A stretch of DNA of 64,000 bases from Streptomyces filamentosus (lineage in GTDB: Bacteria > Actinomycetota > Actinomycetes > Streptomycetales > Streptomycetaceae). The position numbers and the translations under genes are program-made. Below are positions 8,389 through 18,947 of this stretch, piece after piece. The stretch's first letter is position 1, and the number at the start of each line of letters is the position of its first letter. The notes under the pieces were generated by a model, which had not been told where the DNA came from, did not search any database, and saw only the letters and a program-made list of their open reading frames with translations. The stretch is from assembly GCF_014654895.1 (NCBI RefSeq), contig NZ_BNBE01000001.1:2641001-2705000 (forward strand), read 5' to 3'.

Positions 8389-9486
8389 TCAGGCGCCCTG
8401 GCGGAAGCCCTCCGCCACCTTCAGGAACAGGTCGTTCGCCTCGGTCTCGCCGATCGTGACGCGCACGCCCTCCCCCGCGAACGGCCGCACCACCACGCCG
8501 TGCCGCTCGCACTCCGCCGCGAACTCCACGGTCCGCTCGCCGAGCCGCAGCCAGACGAAGTTCGCCTGGGCGTCCGGGACGGTCCACCCCTGGGCCACGA
8601 GCCCCGCGTGGACCCGCTCCCGCTCCCCCACCAGCGAGCCGACGCGCCCGAGCAGCTCGTCCTCGGCGCGCAGCGAGGCCACCGCAGCGTCCTGCGCCAC
8701 CTGGCTCACGCCGAACGGCACCGCCGTCTTGCGCAGCGCCGCCGCCACCGGCTCGTGGGCGATCGCGAAGCCGACCCGCAGCCCCGCCAGGCCGTACGCC
8801 TTGGAGAAGGTGCGGAGCACCGCCACGTTCGGCCGGTCGCGGTAGAGCTCGACGCCGTCCGGGATGTCGGTGTCGCGGACGAACTCCTTGTACGCCTCGT
8901 CGATCACGACCAGGACGTCGGAGGGCACCCGGTCCAGGAAGCGCTCCAGCTCGGCCCTGCGCACCGCGGTGCCCGTGGGGTTATTGGGGTTGCAGACGAA
9001 GATCAGCCGGGTCCGGTCGGTGATCGCCTCCGCCATCGCGTCGAGGTCGTGGACCTCGTCCTCGGTCAGCGGCACCTGCACCGAGGTGGCCCCGCTGATC
9101 TGGGTGATGATCGGGTACGCCTCGAAGGAGCGCCAGGCGTAGATCACCTCGTCGCCGGGGCCCGAGGTCGCCTGGAGCAGTGACTGGGCGACGCCGACCG
9201 AGCCGGTGCCGGTGGCGATGTGGGAGACCGGGACGCCGAAGCGGTCGGCCAGCTCCTGCGACAGCTCCGTGCAGGCCATGTCGGGGTAGCGGTTGAAGTT
9301 CGCGGCGGCGGCCAGCGCGCGCTCCATCACGCCCGGGAGCGGCGGGTAGGGGTTCTCGTTCGAGGACAGCTTGAAGGCGACGGGGCCGCCCGCGGCCGCC
9401 GGCTTGCCCGGCTTGTAGGTGGGGACGCCGTCCAGCTCGGCGCGCAGCTTCGGGGTGGACTCGCTCGTCCCGCTGGTCTCGCTCAC
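8389..9486 (-). CDS. hisC: HisC-type PLP aminotransferase (histidinol-phosphate or aromatic aminotransferase)
   Basis: A fold-type I aminotransferase of 365 residues. It has the HisC signature [13 protein letters not shown] (about 41-53), the NPNNPTGT motif (about 166-173) and the PLP lysine in [16 protein letters not shown] (Lys229). Substrate would be histidinol phosphate or phenylpyruvate/other aromatic keto acids. It lies alone, not in a his operon, so an aromatic aminotransferase (Pat) role is as likely as histidine synthesis. The GTG start at 9486 is chosen because GGAGG lies seven bases upstream; the frame stays open further upstream but that part is low-complexity Arg/Gly sequence. 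A DnaA-box-like TGTGGACAA lies 75 bp upstream. Confidence 0.9.
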   Translation of the reverse strand: MSETSGTSESTPKLRAELDGVPTYKPGKPAAAGGPVAFKLSSNENPYPPLPGVMERALAAAANFNRYPDMACTELSQELADRFGVPVSHIATGTGSVGVAQSLLQATSGPGDEVIYAWRSFEAYPIITQISGATSVQVPLTEDEVHDLDAMAEAITDRTRLIFVCNPNNPTGTAVRRAELERFLDRVPSDVLVVIDEAYKEFVRDTDIPDGVELYRDRPNVAVLRTFSKAYGLAGLRVGFAIAHEPVAAALRKTAVPFGVSQVAQDAAVASLRAEDELLGRVGSLVGERERVHAGLVAQGWTVPDAQANFVWLRLGERTVEFAAECERHGVVVRPFAGEGVRVTIGETEANDLFLKVAEGFRQGA

Positions 9487-9560
9487 AGGGTGGCCTCCTC
9501 GACCGTCCGTACCGCCAATGCTCCTCACTTTAAGAGGATTCCCGGCCGCTGCGAACGGGC

Positions 9561-9569
9561 TGTGGACAA
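9561..9569 (-). promoter_or_regulatory. Isolated DnaA-box-like sequence
   Basis: TGTGGACAA is the reverse complement of the Streptomyces-preferred DnaA box TTGTCCACA. It is single and 75 bp upstream of hisC, so regulation by DnaA is only a possibility. Confidence 0.35.
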
Positions 9570-9720
9570 CAGCCCTGCAACGCTGTGGAAAGCCACCTTC
9601 CGCACCCCTTCCCGGACCGCCTCCCCGGCCTCCTCCCGACGCCGTCAGGGACCCCTCCCGGCGCCACCCCGGCTTCCCCTCCCGGATCCTCCCCGCCGTC
9701 TCCCTCCAGACCTCGCCCCG

Positions 9721-9787
9721 GCCCCTCTCGAGCCCCTCTCTCAAGCCCCTCTCGGACCCTTCCCAGCCCCTTCCCAGCCCCTTCCCG
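9721..9787 (+). repeat. Pyrimidine-rich imperfect tandem repeats
   Basis: Three copies of GCCCCTCTC with short spacers (9721-9755) followed by CCCTTCCCAG/CCCCTTCCCAG/CCCCTTCCC (9756-9787). The strand is almost free of purines. Such mirror-like polypyrimidine tracts can adopt triplex structures; no function is established here. Confidence 0.7.
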
Positions 9788-9809
9788 TCTCCCTCCCGCA
9801 GGACGAGGG

Positions 9810-9834
9810 GGCGCGCGCCTGGGTGGCGCGCGCC
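9810..9834. terminator. GC hairpin, GGCGCGCGCC repeated around a five-base loop
   Basis: Two copies of the self-complementary decamer GGCGCGCGCC separated by TGGGT. It can fold as a ten-bp hairpin in either transcript. There is no T-tract and no gene ends here, so it is a structured leader element rather than a certain terminator. Confidence 0.4.
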
Positions 9835-10014
9835 GGTGGCGAGCGCCGTGGCGCGCATCCCCCGTAGTGGTGAGTTGAGACCTCTTCGAGACCTCGTCCC
9901 CACGCCAGGCCCATCCCGCCCCGGAACCACAAGTCACATGCGAAAGCCCACAACTACCTTGGATTTCACCACTCTTGAGGCTTCTCGATCATGCAGAAAC
10001 GTGCCTGTCAATGC

Positions 10015-10026
10015 CCGCATATGCGG
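10015..10026. promoter_or_regulatory. Candidate LacI-family autoregulatory operator
   Basis: CCGCATATGCGG is a perfect 12-bp palindrome 41 bp before the LacI-family gene at 10067. Many LacI regulators repress themselves through short palindromes, but typical operators have a central CG, so this is tentative. Confidence 0.35.
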
Positions 10027-10066
10027 CCGTCTCACCCACCCCCCGTCGCCCTACTATCGGCACGCC

Positions 10067-11173
10067 ATGACAGCAGCAGGGAAGCACCAGGTGAGCCGGG
10101 CACAGACCCGGGGAAGCCGGCAGGGCCGGGCGGGCATCCGGGACGTGGCCGCCGCCGCCGGGGTCTCCATCACGACTGTCTCCGACGCGCTCAACGGCAA
10201 GGGACGACTCCCGGACGCCACCCGCCGACACGTTCGCGAGGTCGCCGACCGGCTGGGCTACCGGCCCTCCGCGGCCGCGCGCACGCTCCGCACCGGCAAG
10301 TCGGGACTCATCGGCCTGACCGTGACCACGTACGGGGATGAACCTTTCACCTTCACGGAGTTCGCCTACTTCGCGGAGATGGCCAGGGCCGCAACCTCGG
10401 CCGCGCTCGCCCGCGGCTACGCCCTCGTCATCCTTCCCGCGACCTCACGCCATGACGTCTGGTCGAACGTCGCCCTCGACGGCACCGTCGTCATCGACCC
10501 CTCCGACCACGACCCCGTCGTCACCGAGCTCGTCCGCCAGGGCCTCCCCGTCGTCTCGGACGGCCGCCCGGCGGGGACGCTCCCGGTGACCGCCTGGGTC
10601 GACAACGACCACGAGGCGGCCGTACTCGACCTCCTCGACCACCTCGCCGACGCCGGCGCACGCCGCATCGGCCTGCTCACCGGCACCACCACCGACACCT
10701 ACACCCGCCTGTCCACCACCGCGTACCTCAACTGGTGCGAGCGGGTCGGGCAGGACCCCGTCTACGAGGCCTATCCGGCGCACGACCCGTGCGCGGGCGC
10801 CGTCGCGGCCGACCGGCTGCTCGCCCGCCCCGACCGTCCCGACGCCGTCTACGGCCTCTTCGATCCCAACGGCACCGATCTCCTGGCCGCCGCCCGCCGT
10901 TACGGCCTGCGCGTACCGGACGACCTGCTGATCGTGTGCTGCAGCGAGTCCACCGTCTACGCCGCGACCGAACCGCCCATCACCACGCTCTCGCTCAAAC
11001 CGCGCCGCATCGGCACCGCCGTCGTCCAGCTGCTCATCGACGCCATCGAGGGAGTCGAAGGCGACGGTCCCGTCGAGCAGGTGATACCGACCGAACTCAT
11101 CGTCCGCACCTCCTCGCAGCGCCGCTCGCCGCGGACGACCGTCAGCCCGCCGCGCTCGCCCGCGAAGGACTGA
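10067..11173 (+). CDS. LacI-family transcriptional regulator
   Basis: A 368-residue DNA-binding repressor or activator. The helix-turn-helix and hinge are at residues 24-75 (GIRDVAAAAGVSITTVSDAL, then GYRPSAAARTLRTGKSGLIG), followed by a periplasmic-binding-protein-like sensor domain up to about residue 345. The ATG at 10067 follows the promoter-like intergenic region; the frame remains open 648 bases upstream but that extension is proline/arginine-rich and unsupported. Effector and target genes are unknown: neighbours are an aminotransferase gene (minus) and a phosphatase gene (plus), not a sugar operon, so it may be a global or remote regulator. Confidence 0.92.
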   Translation: MTAAGKHQVSRAQTRGSRQGRAGIRDVAAAAGVSITTVSDALNGKGRLPDATRRHVREVADRLGYRPSAAARTLRTGKSGLIGLTVTTYGDEPFTFTEFAYFAEMARAATSAALARGYALVILPATSRHDVWSNVALDGTVVIDPSDHDPVVTELVRQGLPVVSDGRPAGTLPVTAWVDNDHEAAVLDLLDHLADAGARRIGLLTGTTTDTYTRLSTTAYLNWCERVGQDPVYEAYPAHDPCAGAVAADRLLARPDRPDAVYGLFDPNGTDLLAAARRYGLRVPDDLLIVCCSESTVYAATEPPITTLSLKPRRIGTAVVQLLIDAIEGVEGDGPVEQVIPTELIVRTSSQRRSPRTTVSPPRSPAKD

Positions 11174-11569
11174 GCGCACCCCGACCACGACCGAGGACCA
11201 CCGGAACACCCCCGGAGACCGCCGGGAGCCACCGGCGTCCACCGCCGTCCACCGACCGACGACCGACGACCGACGACCGACCGACGAACGACGAACGACC
11301 CACCGAACGGCCGGAAGAACGAACGCCGTCCCCGCCCCTGCCCGTGGGCGGGAACGGCGAAACCGGCCGTCCCACCGGGCTCCACCCTGGACTGGACCTT
11401 CTCAATTCGGGCGAAACAACCGGTGAACCCGGAGCGAACCCGGATTCACCACCCCTGGTGCGTCACACAGGCGGACCCTCATTCCTATGATGGGCGCACG
11501 ACACCGCGGACCACCCCGACCAGGCCGGTCCGCGATGTGAAGGGCATCGCGACGGTGGTGGAGGGGTCG
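11174..11569. other. Intergenic region after LacI gene with short tandem repeats
   Basis: About 400 bp without a gene. It contains a seven-base tandem repeat at 11251-11299, a short stem CCCGCCC/GGGCGGG (11331-11352) that may end the LacI transcript, and the presumed promoter of the phosphatase gene at 11570. Confidence 0.65.
11251..11299 (+). repeat. Tandem heptamer repeat (GACCGAC-type)
   Basis: Roughly seven units of GACCGAC and the variant GAACGAC follow head to tail. It is a simple-sequence repeat prone to slippage, located after the LacI gene; no coding role is seen. Confidence 0.7.
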
Positions 11570-12865
11570 ATGACTCAGGGGGCCGGTCAGGATCCCGTGG
11601 AGCGCACGGCGACATTGCGTGACTTCCGCGTACCGCCGTACGCCCGCGTGCCCGTGCAGGGCCACGCGGCCGAGGCGCCCGCCGCGCCCCCCGCACCCTC
11701 CGATCCCACCCTCCACCTGGGCACCCGCCCGGCCGCGTTCCCGGAGCCCTCGCCCCGCCCCGCGCCCGCCGCGCCGCCCGCCGCCGTGCCTCCGGCCCCC
11801 GCCGCGGCCCCGCTCGCCCCCGCGCAGCCCCCCGCCGCCCCGCTCGCTTCGGCCCCCCAGGCCGGCGACGGCCATCCCGGGAACGCCCATCCCGGCGACG
11901 GGCATCCGGGGAACGGCCACCCCGCCGACTTCCCCGAGGGCTACACCCCGACCGAGCGCGACCTCCCGGTCATCCAGCGCGGCGACACCCTCCAGGTCCC
12001 CGTCGCCCCGGCCGCCGCACCGGCGCCCGTGCCCGCCGGCGACGGCCCGGGCCCGCTGTACGTCGTCGGCGACGTCCACGGCTACCTCGACGAACTCGTC
12101 GCCGCCCTGCGCGCCCAGGGCCTCGTCGACGAGAACGGCGGCTGGGCCGCGGGCAACGCCCGGCTGTGGTTCCTCGGCGACTTCACCGACCGGGGCCCCG
12201 ACGGCATCGGCGTCATCGACCTCGTCATGCGCCTCTCCGCCGAGGCCGCCGCCGCGGGCGGCTACTGCAAGGCCCTTATGGGCAACCACGAGCTGCTCCT
12301 CATCGGCGCCAAACGCTTCGGTGACACCCCGGTCAACTCCGGTGCCGGCACCGCCACCTTCCAGGCCGCCTGGCTGCTCAACGGGGGCCAGAAGCACGAC
12401 ATGGACCGCCTCCAGGACGTCCACCTCCAGTGGATGTCCCGGCTCGACGCCGTCGTCCACGAGGACGGCCACCTGCTGCTGCACTCCGACACCACCGCGT
12501 ACCTGGAGTACGGCGAGACCATCGAGGACGTCAACGACACGGTCCACGAGATCCTCACGCGCAACGACGCCGACGAGGTCTGGGACCTCTTCCGGAAGTT
12601 CACCAAGCGCTTCGCCTTCCGCGACGAGGGCGGCCCGCAGGCCGTCCAGGAGCTGCTCGGCACCTACGGCGGTTCGCGGATCGTGCACGGCCACAGCCCG
12701 ATCCCGTACCTCCTCGGCCAGGTCGGCACGGAGGACGGCGAGGAGGACCCCCGCCCGGTCGTCGACGGCCCGCACGTCTACGCCGACGGGCTCGCCATCG
12801 CCATGGACGGCGGCGTCACCATGGCCGGAAAGCTCCTGGTGGTCCGGCTCCCCCTGGAGGGCTGA
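11570..12865 (+). CDS. PPP-family metallophosphoesterase with Pro/Ala-rich N-terminus
   Basis: A probable Ser/Thr-type or nucleotide phosphatase of the calcineurin-like superfamily, 431 residues. The first ~150 residues are Pro/Ala-rich, with a GHPGNAHPGDGHPGNGHP repeat. The catalytic domain shows the metal-binding motifs in order: GDVHG (about 167), GDFTDRG (about 202), GNHE (about 237), and a late HGHS (about 372). The ATG at 11570 is preceded by GGAGGGG; an upstream GTG is possible but has no ribosome site. Substrate is unknown; related bacterial enzymes act on phosphoproteins or dinucleotides. The gene stands alone. Confidence 0.88.
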   Translation: MTQGAGQDPVERTATLRDFRVPPYARVPVQGHAAEAPAAPPAPSDPTLHLGTRPAAFPEPSPRPAPAAPPAAVPPAPAAAPLAPAQPPAAPLASAPQAGDGHPGNAHPGDGHPGNGHPADFPEGYTPTERDLPVIQRGDTLQVPVAPAAAPAPVPAGDGPGPLYVVGDVHGYLDELVAALRAQGLVDENGGWAAGNARLWFLGDFTDRGPDGIGVIDLVMRLSAEAAAAGGYCKALMGNHELLLIGAKRFGDTPVNSGAGTATFQAAWLLNGGQKHDMDRLQDVHLQWMSRLDAVVHEDGHLLLHSDTTAYLEYGETIEDVNDTVHEILTRNDADEVWDLFRKFTKRFAFRDEGGPQAVQELLGTYGGSRIVHGHSPIPYLLGQVGTEDGEEDPRPVVDGPHVYADGLAIAMDGGVTMAGKLLVVRLPLEG

Positions 12866-13032
12866 GCCTCACCCTGCGCATCCGGGACGGGCGATTTCAG
12901 GAAACCCTCTGTCACGGTGCCCGGTCACGGCCCTACCATCGGTGCTCCATCCTTAGCAGGCTCTCCTCCGCTTCCGCCCGGACCGCCGTTCTCCACGGCA
13001 GGCCCGGGCCCACCGAGCATCGGGGGATGCAC

Positions 13033-13653
13033 ATGAACGTGGCTCCGCACCTGCTGACCGAGGACCGCTCCGAGTACGAGCGCATCCTCGACGAGGCACT
13101 GCGCACCGCACAGGAACGGCCGGAACTCGACGGAGCCGGTACGCGGCTGACGCCCGCCCAGCTCCGCGCGATGGCGCTGAACGCGACCACGCTGATCACC
13201 ACGGCCGCGGCGGGCGAGTACGAGCACTTCGTCAAGGTCCGCGAGGCGCACCGCGCCGCCTCCAACCGTCCCAGGACCCAGGCCCCCGACGAGTCCCCCG
13301 GCGCCGCCGCGGTCCTCACCACCCTCGTCCCGGTCCTCGCCGGCACGGCCGCCGTGATCTTCCTGCTGGTCGGCGCGGTGATCCGGCTGGTCGCGCCGGG
13401 CGCCGCCCTCGGCACCGCCATGCTCACCGCCGGACTGGTCTTCGGCGCCCTCGCCGCCGCCGGTCTGCTCTGCGCCGGCGCCGGCCTGCTCCTCACGGCC
13501 CTCCGCAACAGCCCCGCCGAGACCGGCGCCCCCGACGACGAACTCGTCCGGGCCCGCGCCGCCTGGGGCCACGCCCTCCTGGAGCGCGGCCTCATCCCCT
13601 TCCTCCACGCCGCCCTCGCCGCCACCACCGACCCGCCGCCCCGGGAGCGCTGA
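13033..13653 (+). CDS. Small two-helix membrane protein, function unknown
   Basis: A 206-residue protein that I do not recognise. The N-terminal half is helical and charged (EDRSEYERILDEALRTAQER), followed by a Pro-rich stretch and two adjacent long hydrophobic segments (about residues 95-120 and 128-158), then a short charged tail with a DDELVRARAAWGHALLERG helix. The ATG at 13033 is preferred to the ATG two codons earlier because GGGGG has proper spacing to it. It converges with thiC, from which it is separated by a strong hairpin. Confidence 0.75.
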   Translation: MNVAPHLLTEDRSEYERILDEALRTAQERPELDGAGTRLTPAQLRAMALNATTLITTAAAGEYEHFVKVREAHRAASNRPRTQAPDESPGAAAVLTTLVPVLAGTAAVIFLLVGAVIRLVAPGAALGTAMLTAGLVFGALAAAGLLCAGAGLLLTALRNSPAETGAPDDELVRARAAWGHALLERGLIPFLHAALAATTDPPPRER

Positions 13654-13663
13654 CGCCCCCGGG

Positions 13664-13709
13664 CGCGCCCCGGCCCGCGATCCCCCCGTGGACCGCGGGC
13701 CGGGGCGCG
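13664..13709. terminator. Bidirectional terminator hairpin between the membrane protein gene and thiC
   Basis: A perfect 16-bp stem, CGCGCCCCGGCCCGCG paired with its complement at 13694-13709, with a 14-base loop. It lies between two convergent stop codons (13653 and 13726) and should stop transcripts from both sides. Confidence 0.85.
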
Positions 13710-13725
13710 TCGCGTGCGGTCGGTC

Positions 13726-15660
<1,935 letters not shown>

Positions 15661-15738
15661 TGCAAAGGTGCCACCACGCTAGCGCCCTCCCGGCCGTGCT
15701 GAACAGTGGGCCCCCGCCGTTCTTGCGATGATCGGGCG

Positions 15739-17175
15739 GTGACTTCCTCGCAGCAGACCCCCGATCCGCACGGCCACTCCCACGGCCACGGCACCGGCGA
15801 CGGCGCTGGTCACGGCCACGACCACGGCCCGAGCCAGGGCTCCGGAAACGGGTCCGGGCACGGGCCGGGACACGACTCCGGACACGGGTCCGGACACGGG
15901 CACAGCCACGGCCACGGGCCCGCCGCGCCCGTCTCCCGGCACCTGCGCAGGGTCATCGCCGCGATCCTCATCCCCTTCGCCACCGCCGTGGTGGTCGGTC
16001 TCGTGGTGCTCTGGCCCGGCGGCAGCCCGCCGCACGAACGGACCGGCGTCGGCTTCGACCGGCAGACCCAGCAGGGCCGGGTGGTGGCGGTCGAGCAGGT
16101 GGACTGCCGGGACGTGAACGCGGCGCAGGTGCCGCCCACCGGGGACACCTCCACCCCGCAGGGCCGCGAGGCGGTCGCCGGGCAGCAGGGGCAGTGCGAG
16201 AAGGCGACCATCGAGGTCACGAGCGGTCCGGACAAGGGCCGTACGTTCACCGAGATCGTGCAGCCGGACGCCCCGCGCCAACTGGAGGAGGGCACGCGGG
16301 TGGTGGTGGCCTACGCCCCCGACGCCCCGCACGACCTCCAGTACTCGGTGACCGACGTGAACCGCAAGGTGCCGATGGCGGTCCTCGCCGGCATCTTCGC
16401 GCTCGCGGTCGTCCTCGTCGGACGGCTGCGCGGCCTGATGGCGCTGGTCGCGCTGGCGGTGAGCTTCCTGGTGCTGACGCTCTTCATCCTGCCCGCGATC
16501 CTGGAGGGTTCGAACCCGCTGGTCGTGGCCGTGGTCGGATCGAGCGCCATCATGCTGCTCGCGCTCTACCTGTGCCACGGACTGTCGGCGCGCACCTCGG
16601 TCGCCGTGCTCGGCACGCTGATCTCGCTGCTGCTGATCGGCCTGCTCGGGTCGTTCTTCATCGGCTGGGCCTCGCTCAGCGGCAACACCGACGACTACAC
16701 CGGGCTCATCCACGGTCTCTACCCGGAGATCGACATGTCCGGCCTGCTGCTCGCGGGTGTGATCATCGGTTCGCTCGGCGTCCTGGACGACGTGACCGTC
16801 ACCCAGACCTCGGCGGTCTGGGAACTGCACCAGGCCGACCCGCGCATGGGTCCGCGCGCGCTCTACCGGGCCGGCATCCGGATCGGCCGCGACCACATCG
16901 CCTCGGTGGTCAACACCCTGGTCCTGGCCTACGCCGGTGCCGCGCTGCCGCTGCTGCTCCTCTTCACCATCGCGCAGAGCAGCATGGGGACGGTGGCCAA
17001 CAGCGAGCTGGTGGCGGAGGAGATCGTCCGGACCCTGGTCGGTTCGATCGGCCTGGTCGCCTCGGTGCCGGTCACGACGGCGCTCGCGGCGCTGGTCGTG
17101 TCGGCGGACCGCCCGGCGAAGGAGGCCGGAGTCCGGACCCCGGGCCGTGGCGGACGGCGTCGCCGCGCGAAGTGA
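15739..17175 (+). CDS. YibE/F-like membrane protein with His-rich N-terminus
   Basis: A 478-residue multi-pass membrane protein of the YibE/F family. Residues 1-60 are a soluble Gly/His-rich segment (HGHSHGHG, GHGHDHG, GHGHSHGHG), which should bind divalent metals such as Zn or Ni. A first helix (VIAAILIPFATAVVVGLVVLW, about 72-92) is followed by an extracytoplasmic domain with conserved Cys-containing segments, then about seven hydrophobic helices with LGVLDDVTVTQTSAVWEL, a family hallmark. The GTG at 15739 is favoured over an upstream ATG by homology expectation only; the ribosome site is weak. The family's transport role is unproven; the His tract suggests metal handling. Confidence 0.87.
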   Translation: MTSSQQTPDPHGHSHGHGTGDGAGHGHDHGPSQGSGNGSGHGPGHDSGHGSGHGHSHGHGPAAPVSRHLRRVIAAILIPFATAVVVGLVVLWPGGSPPHERTGVGFDRQTQQGRVVAVEQVDCRDVNAAQVPPTGDTSTPQGREAVAGQQGQCEKATIEVTSGPDKGRTFTEIVQPDAPRQLEEGTRVVVAYAPDAPHDLQYSVTDVNRKVPMAVLAGIFALAVVLVGRLRGLMALVALAVSFLVLTLFILPAILEGSNPLVVAVVGSSAIMLLALYLCHGLSARTSVAVLGTLISLLLIGLLGSFFIGWASLSGNTDDYTGLIHGLYPEIDMSGLLLAGVIIGSLGVLDDVTVTQTSAVWELHQADPRMGPRALYRAGIRIGRDHIASVVNTLVLAYAGAALPLLLLFTIAQSSMGTVANSELVAEEIVRTLVGSIGLVASVPVTTALAALVVSADRPAKEAGVRTPGRGGRRRRAK

Positions 17176-17317
17176 CGCCGGGGGCGCTGGGCCGCAGGGG
17201 TGCGACCGGCGGGACGGAGTCGCAGGGGCGCGACCTGAGGGGTGGGGCCGGCGCGGGACGGACGCCGGTGAGGGACAGGTACGGGTGGGAGGCCGTACGT
17301 ACGGAGCGGGACACCGG

Positions 17318-17758
17318 TCAGGCCGGGCCGGCGCTCTCCTCTGCGAGGATCCGGCCGAGCGCGGCCTCCAGGCTGTCCTCGAAGTCGCCCAGCGCCTGTT
17401 CCTGACCGAGCGGCACGAGCTTGTCCGTGCGGTCGAGGAAGGCGACGAGCGGCGGGGCGCTGGCGCGGAACAGCGCGCGGTCGCCGCCCACCTGGAGCCG
17501 GATGGAGACGTCCGACAGGCCCTCGGGGTCGGTCGGGGCGATGTGCACGTCCCCGTCGCCGCTCGGCCGGTTGATCCCGTCGAGCAGCAGCTCCCTGCCG
17601 AACGCCCAGGTCACCGGCGCGTCCCCGGGGAGGTGGAAGGTCATCCGCACCGCGTAGGGATCCCGGGTCTCGTATCGCAGTTCGACCGGGATCTTGAAGG
17701 AGAGCTCCTCCGAGACGAGGAAGCTCATCAGGACCTCGGCCTGAACCGACTCTCGCAT
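17318..17758 (-). CDS. ssgA: SsgA, SsgA-like (SALP) sporulation/cell division activator
   Basis: SsgA-like proteins are small cytoplasmic proteins unique to morphologically complex actinomycetes. SsgA stimulates sporulation-specific septation and hyphal branching by acting upstream of SsgB and FtsZ. The 146-residue product starts MRESVQAEVLMSFLVSEE and contains IPVELRYETRDPYAVRMTFH and FEDSLEAALGRILAEE, typical of SsgA itself. The second of two adjacent ATGs (17758) is chosen because of its spacing to GCGGGG. Directly upstream on the same strand lies ssgR, its known activator in S. coelicolor, 138 bp away, with a palindrome in the gap. Confidence 0.95.
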   Translation of the reverse strand: MRESVQAEVLMSFLVSEELSFKIPVELRYETRDPYAVRMTFHLPGDAPVTWAFGRELLLDGINRPSGDGDVHIAPTDPEGLSDVSIRLQVGGDRALFRASAPPLVAFLDRTDKLVPLGQEQALGDFEDSLEAALGRILAEESAGPA

Positions 17759-17780
17759 CATGTACCCCGCAGTAGATGGA

Positions 17781-17802
17781 GCAGTTGTGTAAACACAGCT
17801 GC
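17781..17802. promoter_or_regulatory. Candidate SsgR operator upstream of ssgA
   Basis: GCAGTTGTGT-AA-ACACAGCTGC is a 22-bp dyad with one mismatch, 23-44 bp upstream of the ssgA start and downstream of the ssgR stop. SsgR is the IclR-type activator of ssgA; this is the best palindrome in the short gap. Its closeness to the start codon leaves room for repression or a leader structure instead. Confidence 0.5.
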
Positions 17803-17896
17803 TGAAAGCTGTGACCGAAACGGCCAGGAATGATCCCCCGTGGCCCTCTTGACGCAATCGTGCTGTACGCGCTAGCGGATCACAAGGAGTGATTTT

Positions 17897-18667
17897 TCAG
17901 ATACTGATAGAGAAGGAGAGCGAGCCGAAGAGCTTTCCGATCTCTGTACGTAGCCGCTCGACTGCTGGGAGCAACCGTTCTTCCTGGTGGAGAGGGAGGG
18001 AAATTGCCAGTGTGGCGGCTACGGGGCCCACCGTGAGGGGGATGGCGGCGCAGACCGTGCCGAGCGCATATTCCTGACGTTCCACCAGGGGCTCCATTCG
18101 CTCCAAACCGCCCAAACGCTCCAAAAGCATCCGCCGGTTACGCACCGTGTACGGAGTGATGGCTTCCACCGGGTGGCGGGAGAGGTGGTCTTGACGGGAG
18201 CTCAGATCCAGTTGGCCGAGCAGACATTGGCCGATCGCGTGGGCGTGGCCCGTCTCGCGGAAATCGGCCCATTCCTCCACCGCCGGGGAGCTGGAGGTGT
18301 CCGCGACGGAGAGGAGTTCGATCTCGCCCTCGCGGTAGATCGCGAAGTAGACCGGCACACCGACCTCGTCCCGCCAGTGGGCGAGGGAGTCCTCGATCTT
18401 GGTGCGACGATTCTGCACAGCCCCGCCACCGGCGAGCCGGGCGACCGCCTCGCCCAGATAGAACGCACCCTTGTCGCGGAGCAGATAGCCCTCGTGCGTC
18501 AGGGTGCGGAGAAGGTGGTACGTCGTGGGCAGCGGAAGGCCCGTCTCCCGGGCGAGCTGCTTGGCGGGGGCACCGTCCGCGTGGGAGGCCACGGCCTCCA
18601 GAAGTCTCAGCGCCCGCTGCACCGAGCCGATCAGGGTCGGCGCAGCTGTCTGCGGAACCGTGGCCAA
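17897..18667 (-). CDS. ssgR: SsgR, IclR-family regulator of ssgA
   Basis: A 256-residue IclR-type regulator. The N-terminal winged helix (about residues 12-70, SVQRALRLLEAVASHADGAP then ARETGLPLPTTYHLLRTLT) is followed by the IclR effector domain. In S. coelicolor SsgR is required for ssgA transcription at the onset of sporulation. The start is TTG at 18667, supported by GGGGGTGA placed four bases upstream; no ATG or GTG in this frame comes before the helix-turn-helix. It precedes ssgA on the same strand. Confidence 0.93.
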   Translation of the reverse strand: MATVPQTAAPTLIGSVQRALRLLEAVASHADGAPAKQLARETGLPLPTTYHLLRTLTHEGYLLRDKGAFYLGEAVARLAGGGAVQNRRTKIEDSLAHWRDEVGVPVYFAIYREGEIELLSVADTSSSPAVEEWADFRETGHAHAIGQCLLGQLDLSSRQDHLSRHPVEAITPYTVRNRRMLLERLGGLERMEPLVERQEYALGTVCAAIPLTVGPVAATLAISLPLHQEERLLPAVERLRTEIGKLFGSLSFSISI

Positions 18668-18900
18668 AGGTCACCCCCAGGCGTGACGACGGACGCACTG
18701 CATCCGTTCGCGGGGGCCGCCCCCGCGTACCCGCCGGGCCTGGAACACCGATGGGGTCCGATGGACGGACCCCTCAGGGACGAGCGGGAAACCGCTGGTC
18801 TGCCGGAGATCTACGCCCGTAGTCCCCGACTCGGCGGAGATCTGCCACTCTAGTGGCTCGTCCTCGCCCCCCACCCTGTTTCGACCAGCGCGTTCCCCCT

Positions 18901-18918
18901 GCCGGGCTAACGCCCGGC
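18901..18918. terminator. Short terminator hairpin after the DUF5326-like gene
   Basis: GCCGGGC-TAAC-GCCCGGC forms a seven-bp stem 30 bp after the stop of the minus-strand gene ending at 18948. There is no T-tract. Confidence 0.5.
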
Positions 18919-18947
18919 CGCGGCTTCGTACCGCTGAGTAGACGGCG

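Larger units (their letters stand above)
9487..10066. other. Intergenic region between hisC and LacI gene, with pyrimidine-rich tract
   Basis: 580 bp with no convincing gene. It holds a TGTGGACAA sequence at 9561, a C/T-rich stretch from about 9600 to 9800 including near-exact tandem repeats at 9721-9787, a GC hairpin at 9810-9834, and then the more AT-rich LacI-gene promoter region. The two overlapping open frames here read into hisC or the LacI gene and have no start support. Confidence 0.7.

Noticed and set aside
9419-10066. N-terminal extension of the LacI regulator
   Set aside because: The open frame upstream of 10067 encodes Pro/Arg/Ser-rich sequence over the pyrimidine tract and part of hisC antisense.
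11251-11299. Possible CRISPR-like array
   Set aside because: Seven-base units without unique spacers and no cas gene; it is a simple tandem repeat.
16508-16520. GGTTCGAACCC resembling a tRNA T-arm
   Set aside because: It lies in the YibE/F coding frame and no acceptor stem, D-arm or anticodon arm can be folded around it.
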